Shown one piece after another: positions 24,089 through 30,719 of a DNA stretch of 35,006 nt. The stretch spans positions 1 to 35,006 of the forward strand of contig CANRZY010000011.1 of assembly GCA_947644625.1 (NCBI GenBank). Direction: 5' to 3'. The position numbers and the translations under genes are program-made. Each line of letters opens with the position of its first letter. Within the stretch, counting starts at the first letter, position 1. The stretch comes from an uncultured Pseudoflavonifractor sp. GTDB lineage: Bacteria > Bacillota > Clostridia > Oscillospirales > Oscillospiraceae. A model generated the notes under the pieces. That model did not search any database and was not told the origin of the DNA. It saw only the letters and a program-made list of their open reading frames with translations.

Positions 24089-25276
24089 ATGTCTTGGCTG
24101 CGGGATTCCCTGCGGGATTTTTGGGAGCGGGGCGATAAGCTGTTGCTCTGTCTTTGCCTTGCCGCCAGCGGTTATGGACTGGTGCTGATCTACTCCGCCA
24201 CCCGATACCTCAGCTATAACCGGGACCGAAGCGTTATGCTCCAGGCCGTCGGTATCCTCCTGGGCGTAATGGTCTACATTCTTCTTTCCTCTGTGGATCT
24301 GGAATTCTTTACCGAAAAGACCTGGAAGTTGCTGCTGCTTTTTAACATTGGCTTCAACCTGCTGGTGCGCACCCCCCTAGGCGTGGAGGTAGGCGGAAAC
24401 CGGAACTGGGTCCGCTTTCCGGGCCTTCCCATGAATATTCAGCCCGCCGAGATCACCAAGCTCACCTTTATATTGCTTTTTGCCTACCAATGCTCTAAGC
24501 TTCAGGAAAAAGGGATCAGTAAGCCCTCCTCCGTTATTCAGCTGGCCGCTCATGCTGGGTTGATGGCGGGGCTTATCGTGGTAGTCTCCGGGGATAAGGG
24601 AATGCCCCTTGTCTACCTCTTCCTCTTTGCCGCTATGTGCTGGTGCGCCGGTGTAAAACTCCGCTGGTACGTGCTGGCGGCGGCTATCGGCACAGCAGGC
24701 ATTGCCCTGGTTTGGCCCAGGATCAGCGGTCAATATTGGGCCCAGCGGATCACAGTAGTCATCGACCACATCACAGGAAATGAAGCTACGTTGGCAAACC
24801 AGACCCAGGGCGTGGGCTGGCAGCAGACCCGTTCCATTCTGGCCATTGGCTCCGGCGGACTTTGGGGGCAGGGTTACATGCAGGGGATCCAGACCCAAAG
24901 TCCTTACGAAACCTCCCTCAACGCCCGCAGCACCGACGAGATCTTTGCCGTATGCGGCGAGGAGCTGGGTATGGTAGGGTGCGTTTTCATTATTCTTCTT
25001 CTGACTGCCATTATTGCCCGGTGCGTCTGGGTCGCCCGCCGGGCTCCCAGCCCTATGACCGCCCTCACCGCCATGGGGTACGCGGGAATGCTTCTTTTCC
25101 AAAGCGTCCTCAACATCGGTATGTGTCTCTATGTCCTTCCCATCGTAGGCTTGACCCTTCCCTTTTTCAGCTACGGCGGCAGCTCCATCATCACCATGTT
25201 TGCCGCTATGGGAGTGGTATCCTCCATCAAGACCCGATCCCTGCCAAGTTGGTTGAAGGACAGAAGCGTTATCTAA
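24089..25276 (+). CDS. FtsW/RodA/SpoVE (SEDS) family protein, 395 aa
   Basis: SEDS proteins polymerise lipid II glycan chains together with a class B penicillin-binding protein during elongation, division or sporulation. About ten membrane segments are visible, with family motifs YSATRY near residue 35, GGNRNWVRFPG near 101-111, MNIQPAEITKL, AIGSGGLWGQG, STDEIFAVCGEELG and LPFFSYGGSS. Two motifs are abnormal. The usual QPDxGT reads SGDKGM (167-172). The extracellular-loop motif D-P-x-G-x-G-Y/W-Q reads QTQGVGWQ (238-245), so the Asp regarded as catalytic is Gln238. AAAGGAGG precedes the ATG. No PBP is adjacent, so RodA, FtsW and SpoVE cannot be told apart. A strong terminator follows. Confidence 0.9.
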   Translation: MSWLRDSLRDFWERGDKLLLCLCLAASGYGLVLIYSATRYLSYNRDRSVMLQAVGILLGVMVYILLSSVDLEFFTEKTWKLLLLFNIGFNLLVRTPLGVEVGGNRNWVRFPGLPMNIQPAEITKLTFILLFAYQCSKLQEKGISKPSSVIQLAAHAGLMAGLIVVVSGDKGMPLVYLFLFAAMCWCAGVKLRWYVLAAAIGTAGIALVWPRISGQYWAQRITVVIDHITGNEATLANQTQGVGWQQTRSILAIGSGGLWGQGYMQGIQTQSPYETSLNARSTDEIFAVCGEELGMVGCVFIILLLTAIIARCVWVARRAPSPMTALTAMGYAGMLLFQSVLNIGMCLYVLPIVGLTLPFFSYGGSSIITMFAAMGVVSSIKTRSLPSWLKDRSVI

Positions 25277-25283
25277 CATAAAA

Positions 25284-25319
25284 ATGAAGCGGTCCGCACA
25301 TGCGGACCGCTTCATCTTT
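25284..25319 (+). terminator. Intrinsic terminator after the SEDS gene
   Basis: ATGAAGCGGTCCGCA (25284-25298) pairs perfectly with TGCGGACCGCTTCAT (25301-25315) around CA, then CTTT. It begins seven bases after the stop and marks the edge of the GC-rich core before the AT-rich patch. Confidence 0.88.
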
Positions 25320-25415
25320 AATGTAATAGTGGAACACTATAGATATCGCAGAGTTCGATTAAAATCTACACGGCAGCTTTCATTATTAATTGTTCTGAAG
25401 CTTACCTTTCTACGC

Positions 25416-26585
25416 TCAGAATGGCAGTTCCGGCTCTGGCTCAACAACTTTTATTGTGGAGATTTTTGAAAGAAAATTGTTCAAGATAAGCACCTGTGAT
25501 TGCGGAGTTGAAGCTCGAAACCAATCTAAAAATGTTCGCACTATTTCAGTGGGGATGCTAACTCTATTGTCGTAACGATAATCGCTGTCAACAACGCTGC
25601 TAATCAAATCAGCATTCTTTTGAACGACCGACTCAAAAAGATTTGTTGTAAGAGCCTTTTCCAGCCTTGAAACAAAAATCGAACAGTCAGAATTAAAACG
25701 TGGTTCACTCATGTATGAAGTAAGAGAGTCATAGATCAGATTCGTAAAGTCCTGATAGATTTCTTTATCTTCATCAGATATTTTCATGTCCAAAAAGTTG
25801 TGTTTTCCTATAGCATTTTGTATTGCAGCAAAGCTTTCAAAGCGGTTCTCAGGGCGTTTTTCCATCATCTTATCAAGAATGTCATTGTATGAAAAATCAG
25901 TTCTATCACAGCTTTCCGAGTTGTCTATCATACGACCAAATAATTCCGCCAGATAAAACATATCTGTGAGATTTGTATAGGTTCCGTCGTAGTATTCCTG
26001 TGGCAAAGTATCTGATGCCGCACGATTTATTTCTGAAACAAGACTATCCGTGTCTCCATCGGACTTTTCTGCTATTTTACCTATGCCAAAGTCAATAACT
26101 TTTACTGTCCCCGTTTTATCTATTAGAATATTTCCTTCACGAATATCTCGGTGAATAATCCCATGCGCTTCTATATAACAAAACGCATCTATGAGCTGCA
26201 AAAAAACATCATCCAATGTGATTTCTTCAAATGGCTCAAAATAGTCGTTAATAAAATCTTCGATATTCTTCCCATCAATGTATTCCATTAGAATGTAGCC
26301 TGTGAAGATATTCTCATAGGCGTAGTAATTATAAATACGGACAATATTTTTATGATTCAACTTATAGAGTATTTTGATTTCGTCAAGGAAGTTTTTATAG
26401 AATTGCTCCTTGATACCATCGTACGCCGGCTCATACTTTTTGGCAACGAACAATTCATCAATAAATGGATCCTGCAACAAAACAGTTTTGCCAAATGAGC
26501 CACCACCGAGATTGTTGTTGGCCATGATATAATCTTTCTGTTTTATAAAAGGGATGATATCTCCATTTTGCTTAACAACTGCCAC
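25416..26585 (-). CDS. Stand-alone eukaryotic-like protein kinase, 389 aa
   Basis: All catalytic kinase motifs are present: glycine loop LGGGSFG (residues 26-32), the VAKK lysine (49 or 50), alpha-C Glu69, HRDIREGN (145-152) with catalytic Asp147, and DFG (165-167). The C-terminal ~120 residues (270-389) are helical and acidic and match nothing I recognise. There is no membrane segment, PASTA or other sensor domain, unlike the housekeeping PrkC. The start is GTG 26585 with AAAGGAG ten bases upstream. The ATG 20 codons later would cut into the first kinase strand. Base composition is clearly more AT-rich than its neighbours, a sign of transfer. No partner gene remains: downstream is the SEDS terminator and upstream is an IS3 element. 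Confidence 0.88.
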   Translation of the reverse strand: MAVVKQNGDIIPFIKQKDYIMANNNLGGGSFGKTVLLQDPFIDELFVAKKYEPAYDGIKEQFYKNFLDEIKILYKLNHKNIVRIYNYYAYENIFTGYILMEYIDGKNIEDFINDYFEPFEEITLDDVFLQLIDAFCYIEAHGIIHRDIREGNILIDKTGTVKVIDFGIGKIAEKSDGDTDSLVSEINRAASDTLPQEYYDGTYTNLTDMFYLAELFGRMIDNSESCDRTDFSYNDILDKMMEKRPENRFESFAAIQNAIGKHNFLDMKISDEDKEIYQDFTNLIYDSLTSYMSEPRFNSDCSIFVSRLEKALTTNLFESVVQKNADLISSVVDSDYRYDNRVSIPTEIVRTFLDWFRASTPQSQVLILNNFLSKISTIKVVEPEPELPF

Positions 26586-26621
26586 TATAGAACCGCTCCT
26601 TTTAAGTCAGCTTTTGTTTTC

Positions 26622-26650
26622 AGTATACCATAATCCTTATATTTGGGCAA
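26622..26650 (-). promoter_or_regulatory. Promoter of the kinase gene
   Basis: On the minus strand TTGCCC (26650-26645), a 17-base spacer and TATACT (26627-26622) with TGG before the -10 box lie 36 bases from the GTG. The -35 box ends only three bases from the likely left end of the IS3 element. Confidence 0.7.
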
Positions 26651-26653
26651 TAA

Positions 26654-27856
26654 TGTGACTGCCACTTTACTCAAAAAGGAGATTATACTATGCCGACCAC
26701 TTATCCCACCGAACTGAAAGTCAAAACTATTCGCCGTTATGAAAAGGGCGAGTCCATCAAAGCATTGAGCCAAGAGCTACATATTTCGCAAAGCACCCTT
26801 TACCAATGGCGCAAGGAATACTGCTCAATCAAAGCACCCAACCGCACCTACACACCCGCCGAATTCGATGCCATTTCTCGTCGGCTTCAAAAGCTGGAGC
26901 ATCACATGGAGATCATCCACCAGACTGGGTATCTGTCCAGTGTGCCCTTGCAGAAAAAGCTTGCCACCCTTGAGGAACTCTATAATCGACTGGGCAATCT
27001 TTTTAGCGTCCATGAACTGTGCGACGCCCTCGATGTGGCAAGGGGGACCTTCTACAACCACATCTTCCGTAAGGCGGACAGAAGCCAATATCAAGCGGAA
27101 CAAGCTCAACTCATGTTGAAGGTCAAACAGATATTTGATGACAGTGAGCAGCGTTTTGGCGCGGAGAAAATCCGTATCATTCTGGCTGAAAGCGGCATTC
27201 GTGTGGGCAAAAAGCGCATCTCCGCCATCATGCAGGAGTTAGGTCTATGCAGCGTCCGAACAGATGCCAAAAAGCAGTTCAAGCGCAAGCAACAGTTCGC
27301 AAAGCAAAATCTGCTGAAACGGGAGTTTTCAGCAGACCATCCTAATCAAATCTGGGTCAGTGATATTACATACTTCAAGGTCAAAAGCTATTGGGTCTAT
27401 CTCTGCATCATTCTGGATCTATACTCTCGCAAGATCATCGGCTGGCGAGTATCGAAACATATGAGTACACACCTGGTCACAGCAACCTTTAAGGCCACTT
27501 ATCAAGAGCGAGGGAGACCGCAAAACCTGACCTTTCACAGTGACCGAGGCAGCCAATATGTTTCAAAAACGCTGACTGGGTTATTTCAACAATGTGGGGT
27601 GAAGCAGTCTTTCTCTGCTACTGCCAGACCATTGGATAATGCCGTGGCCGAGACTTTCTTTTCCTCCTTCAAACGAGAGGAGGCATACCGAAAAGACTAC
27701 ACATCCGAACAGCACTTTCGTAGGAGTGTGGAGGAGTATATTCGGTTCTACAATGAGGTACGCCCCCACCAGACGCTAAACTACAAGACGCCACAGGCGT
27801 TTGAGGAAAACTGCGGGTTTGTTTTATCGGAAAGCGTTGTCTAAATAGACGCCACA
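26654..27856 (+). mobile_element. IS3-family insertion sequence, about 1.2 kb
   Basis: The likely ends are TGTGACTGCCACTTTA (from 26654) and, read on the other strand, TGTGGCGTCTATTTA (from 27856). They are imperfect inverted repeats beginning TG and ending CA as in the IS3 family. The single transposase gene fills nearly all of it. No clear 3-4 bp target duplication is visible (TAA on the left, TGT on the right), so the ends may be off by a few bases or the duplication lost. Confidence 0.75.
26690..27844 (+). CDS. IS3-family transposase (single-frame, DDE), 384 aa
   Basis: The N-terminus is a helix-turn-helix of the OrfA type (KVKTIRRYEKGESIKALSQE, then STLYQWRKEY), followed by a coiled region and an HTH_21-like segment (QRFGAEKIRIILAESG). 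The rve integrase core follows. Catalytic residues are D225 (WVSDITYF), D285 (FHSDRGSQY) and E321 (AVAETFFSSFK), with the family spacing D-x59-D-x35-E, and the C-terminal RPHQTLNYKTPQAFEE is typical. OrfA and OrfB regions are in one frame, so no -1 frameshift is needed. AAGGAG lies eight bases before the ATG. It appears intact and potentially active. Confidence 0.95.
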   Translation: MPTTYPTELKVKTIRRYEKGESIKALSQELHISQSTLYQWRKEYCSIKAPNRTYTPAEFDAISRRLQKLEHHMEIIHQTGYLSSVPLQKKLATLEELYNRLGNLFSVHELCDALDVARGTFYNHIFRKADRSQYQAEQAQLMLKVKQIFDDSEQRFGAEKIRIILAESGIRVGKKRISAIMQELGLCSVRTDAKKQFKRKQQFAKQNLLKREFSADHPNQIWVSDITYFKVKSYWVYLCIILDLYSRKIIGWRVSKHMSTHLVTATFKATYQERGRPQNLTFHSDRGSQYVSKTLTGLFQQCGVKQSFSATARPLDNAVAETFFSSFKREEAYRKDYTSEQHFRRSVEEYIRFYNEVRPHQTLNYKTPQAFEENCGFVLSESVV

Positions 27857-27956
27857 TGTAAAAATATTAGTTTTGCGTTTAGGGAGTTTTGGAAAGACGG
27901 CATCTTAAAATAAAAAATCAGAAAGCCCTGTACTGTAAGACTTCCCAGATATGACA

Positions 27957-27995
27957 AGTCCCGCTTTTCGATAAAACTGTTCGAAAAGCGGGACT
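27957..27995. other. Perfect 15-bp inverted repeat beside the tRNA
   Basis: AGTCCCGCTTTTCGA (27957-27971) pairs with TCGAAAAGCGGGACT (27981-27995) around nine bases. It lies just past the 3' end of tRNA-Gly. It has no T-run on either strand, so it may be an imperfect terminator or a processing structure for the tRNA transcript. The rest of 27857-28003 holds no gene that I can see. Confidence 0.7.
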
Positions 27996-28003
27996 CATTC
28001 AGA

Positions 28004-28077
28004 TGGAGCAGGTGAGGGGAATCGAACCCCCGTGTTCAGCTTGGGAAGCTGACATTCTACCATTGAACTACACCTGC
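28004..28077 (-). tRNA. tRNA-Gly, anticodon CCC
   Basis: The acceptor stem GCAGGTG pairs with CACCTGC. The D-arm, the anticodon stem TCAGC/GCTGA around TTCCCAA (anticodon CCC, reading GGG) and the T-arm GGGGGTTCGATTCCCC are complete. The terminal CCA is encoded (28006-28004). A promoter lies upstream at 28109-28137. Confidence 0.97.
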
Positions 28078-28108
28078 GTCTCTGCGTTTCCAGAGAGATA
28101 GCTTATAT

Positions 28109-28137
28109 ATGTTAGCATATCTTTCCGAAAAGCGCAA
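28109..28137 (-). promoter_or_regulatory. Promoter of tRNA-Gly
   Basis: On the minus strand TTGCGC (28137-28132), a 17-base spacer and TAACAT (28114-28109) with TGC before the -10 box lie about 31 bases upstream of the tRNA 5' end. Confidence 0.55.
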
Positions 28138-28172
28138 GAGATTTTTGAAAAAATACCTGTCCAGTTTCTATC

Positions 28173-29216
28173 TTATTCGGTCGAAAAGAGAAAGCGGGTA
28201 GTATGGTCAAACTTCTCCCCCGCCTTCAGGATGGCGCTGGGAAAGGCCGGCTGGTTGGGGGAATCGGGAAAAAACTGAGTCTCCAGACAAAACGCGCAGC
28301 GTGGGGCGTAAAGGGCTTCTCCCTTCCCTTTCCGCTCCGTCAGGTAGTTGGCGCTGTATAACTGCACACCTGGCATGGTGGTCTCCGCCCTCAGACGAAT
28401 CCCCGTCCGGGGAGATGTGATGATCGCCGCTTTCCGAAGGGTACCGGGAGTTCCATCGACCACATAGCTGTGGTCATAGCCTTTTGCCCGAAGAAGCTGA
28501 ATAAACGGTTCATTGATCCGTGCCCCAATGACGGTAGGGGTACGAAAATCCATTGGTGTCCCTTCTACTGCGGCCAGTTCTCCCAAGGGGATGCTGGTCT
28601 CATCTATAGGTACATATCTTTGGGCAAAAAGAGTTGCCACCTGATCCAACGCGGAGCCGGAATCATGGCCGGAGAGATTAAAATAGCTGTGATTGGTAAG
28701 GTTGCAGGGGGTATCCCGGTCCGCAACAGCCTCATAATGAAGCTCCAGCCCTTCCCCGGTCAGCGTATAGGTAACTCGGACAGAAAGGCGGCCAGGATAG
28801 CCCTCCTCCCCATCCGGACTATCCAGGCTGAGAACTGCCCGGTCCCCGGTCAGCTCCTCCACCACCCAGACCCGGTGTGAAAAACCGACCGTTCCGCCAT
28901 GGAGGTGGTTGACCCCGTTATTCACCGTCAAGGTATATTCCTTGCCATGAAGGGTAAAACGGCCCTTGGCGATCCGGTTTCCATACCGTCCCACCACCGC
29001 TCCTAAATATCCATCCTGGGCTATATATTCCTCCAGGGTATCGTAGCCCAGGGCCACATCCACCTGCTTTCCCTCCCTATCGGGCACAACCAGCGATTGG
29101 ATAATGGCGCCAAAGGTCAGAATCGAGCAGGATACGTTTCCTTGTTCCAGGCACAGCAGCTCCACCTTTTCTCCCGCCGGAGTGGTTCCAAACAAGCGGC
29201 GTTTTGTTCCATTCAT
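28173..29216 (-). CDS. galM: Aldose 1-epimerase (galactose mutarotase), 347 aa
   Basis: GalM interconverts the alpha and beta anomers of galactose, feeding alpha-galactose to GalK. Motifs are GAVVGRYGNRIAKGRF, NNGVNHLHGGTVGF (first catalytic His), NLTNHSYFNLSGH (second His) and CLETQFFPDSPNQPAF (catalytic Glu). Length is typical. I chose ATG 29216, where GGAGGT lies seven bases upstream; the upstream in-frame ATG at 29255 lies beyond this site and has no site of its own. The gene diverges from galK-galT across a 183-bp gap with two good promoters. No clear terminator lies before the tRNA gene. Confidence 0.95.
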   Translation of the reverse strand: MNGTKRRLFGTTPAGEKVELLCLEQGNVSCSILTFGAIIQSLVVPDREGKQVDVALGYDTLEEYIAQDGYLGAVVGRYGNRIAKGRFTLHGKEYTLTVNNGVNHLHGGTVGFSHRVWVVEELTGDRAVLSLDSPDGEEGYPGRLSVRVTYTLTGEGLELHYEAVADRDTPCNLTNHSYFNLSGHDSGSALDQVATLFAQRYVPIDETSIPLGELAAVEGTPMDFRTPTVIGARINEPFIQLLRAKGYDHSYVVDGTPGTLRKAAIITSPRTGIRLRAETTMPGVQLYSANYLTERKGKGEALYAPRCAFCLETQFFPDSPNQPAFPSAILKAGEKFDHTTRFLFSTE

Positions 29217-29246
29217 ACCAATAACCTCCTCTTTTGCTTTTTTCTT

Positions 29247-29275
29247 ATTATACACGCTTTTGATTTCCTTGTCAT
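29247..29275 (-). promoter_or_regulatory. Promoter of galM
   Basis: On the minus strand ATGACA (29275-29270), a 17-base spacer and TATAAT (29252-29247) match consensus at 11 of 12 positions. It lies about 31 bases before the galM ATG. Confidence 0.85.
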
Positions 29276-29325
29276 TCCCCTTTTCCCTGTTTTTCCCTTT
29301 TTTCTCTTATGCAGGAGATTTCTCA

Positions 29326-29354
29326 TTGTGATTTCAGGAGTGCTATGCTATAAT
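29326..29354 (+). promoter_or_regulatory. Promoter of galK-galT
   Basis: On the plus strand TTGTGA (29326-29331), a 17-base spacer and TATAAT (29349-29354) with a TGC extension lie 45 bases before the galK ATG. Downstream is an AT-rich stretch (TATAAAATAGTTATAAAACTATAAA, in part) containing the small palindrome TAGTTATAAAACTA, a possible operator. Confidence 0.8.
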
Positions 29355-29399
29355 ATAAAATAGTTATAAAACTATAAATATTTATGGAGGTAACCCTTA

Positions 29400-30698
29400 A
29401 TGAGTACTTGCGACAGTCTGCTCTCTTCCCTGTTATCCGGCGCTCACGATAAGGCCTTGGCCGCCCTTTATGCTCTGGACGGCTCTCCTGAAAGTTTGGA
29501 TGCTGCTCGTCAACGCGCAGTCCACGTGGTACAGGCTTTTCAGGAAGCGTTTCGCCCTGGGGACGCTCCCGCCGCCCTTTTCAGCGGTCCCGGTCGAACC
29601 GAGATTGGCGGCAATCACACCGATCACCAGCACGGGCATGTACTATGCGGCAGTGTTGATCTGGACATGCTTTGCTGCGCCGCCCTTAACGGGAGGAATG
29701 TGATCCGGGTCCTCTCTGAGGGCTATCCCGCCCTGGAGGTAAGCCTTGACAGCCTTCTTCCCCGGGAAGAGGAGCGCAATGGTTCGGCAGCTCTTGTTCG
29801 GGGCGTAGCGGCTAAGGTAGCTGAACTGGGCTATGCCCTCAAGGGGTTTGACGCCTATGCTACCTCCAATGTACTTTCCGGTTCAGGCTTGTCCTCCTCT
29901 GCCGCCTATGAGATCCTCATCGGCAATATCCTGAATCATTTTTGCTGCGATGGAGCCTTGGATGCCATTGAGCTTGCCAAGATCGGACAGTATGCCGAGA
30001 ATGTTTATTTTGGAAAGCCCTGCGGTCTGATGGACCAGATGGGTTCTTCCGTGGGCGGTGCGGTGGCCATTGATTTTGCCGATCCCACCTCTCCGGTGGT
30101 GGAAAAGGTGGAGTACGACTTTTCCCAGTCAGGTCATGTGCTGTGCATTGTGGACACCGGTTCCTGCCACGCCGACCTTACCGATGACTATGCCGATATT
30201 ACCCGGGAAATGGGTATGGTAGCCGCCCATTTCGGAAAGCAGTTCCTCCGAGACGTTCCTGAGGCGGAGTTTCGCTCCGCCCTTCCCGCCCTCCGGAAGG
30301 AATGCGGAGACCGTGCGGTACTGCGGGCGCTCCACTATTATGACGATGACCGCCGGGCGGCAGAAGAGGCTCAGGCTTTAGAAAAGGAGGATTTCCCCGG
30401 ATTCCTGGCCCTGTTGAACGCTTCTGGCATCTCCTCCTCCCTGCACCTTCAGAACACCTGGTCTATCGCTGATCCAAGAAGCCAGGCCATCCCCATGGCT
30501 CTGGCAATTGGCCGGGAGCTTCTGGGAAATACCGGGGCAATTCGGGTCCATGGCGGCGGCTTTGCCGGGACCATCCAGGCCTTTGTTCCTCTGGAAAAGC
30601 TGGAGTCCTTCCGGGCGGGAATGGAATCCATTTTTGGCAGCGGGAAGTGTCATGTCCTTCACATTCGTCCCCAGGGCGGCTGTGTCGTCGCCGATTAA
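29400..30698 (+). CDS. galK: Galactokinase, 432 aa
   Basis: GalK phosphorylates alpha-D-galactose at C1 with ATP, the first Leloir-pathway step. It belongs to the GHMP kinases. The galactokinase signature PGRTEIGGNHTDHQHG lies near residues 64-79, the GHMP glycine loop LSGSGLSSSAAYE near 160-172, and motif 3 GGGFAGTIQAFVP near 392-405. It is somewhat longer than the E. coli enzyme because of an extended N-terminus. GGAGGT lies eight bases before the ATG. galT follows after 21 bases, so the two form an operon. Confidence 0.96.
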   Translation: MSTCDSLLSSLLSGAHDKALAALYALDGSPESLDAARQRAVHVVQAFQEAFRPGDAPAALFSGPGRTEIGGNHTDHQHGHVLCGSVDLDMLCCAALNGRNVIRVLSEGYPALEVSLDSLLPREEERNGSAALVRGVAAKVAELGYALKGFDAYATSNVLSGSGLSSSAAYEILIGNILNHFCCDGALDAIELAKIGQYAENVYFGKPCGLMDQMGSSVGGAVAIDFADPTSPVVEKVEYDFSQSGHVLCIVDTGSCHADLTDDYADITREMGMVAAHFGKQFLRDVPEAEFRSALPALRKECGDRAVLRALHYYDDDRRAAEEAQALEKEDFPGFLALLNASGISSSLHLQNTWSIADPRSQAIPMALAIGRELLGNTGAIRVHGGGFAGTIQAFVPLEKLESFRAGMESIFGSGKCHVLHIRPQGGCVVAD

Positions 30699-30719
30699 AC
30701 GAAAAAGGAGCGTTTTGTA

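Noticed and set aside
25330-25375. GTTCGATT near 25353 as a remnant tRNA T-arm or att site for the kinase/IS patch
   Set aside because: Only eight bases match a tRNA T-loop and no stem pairing surrounds them. The neighbouring tRNA-Gly 3' end is not duplicated there.
25416-27856. Kinase plus IS3 as a recognised defence system
   Set aside because: No second defence gene, toxin or sensor domain is present; the kinase alone does not identify a known system.
28141-28172. The A/T-rich palindrome after galM as a terminator
   Set aside because: The stem would be only weak A-T pairs, with no GC-rich portion.
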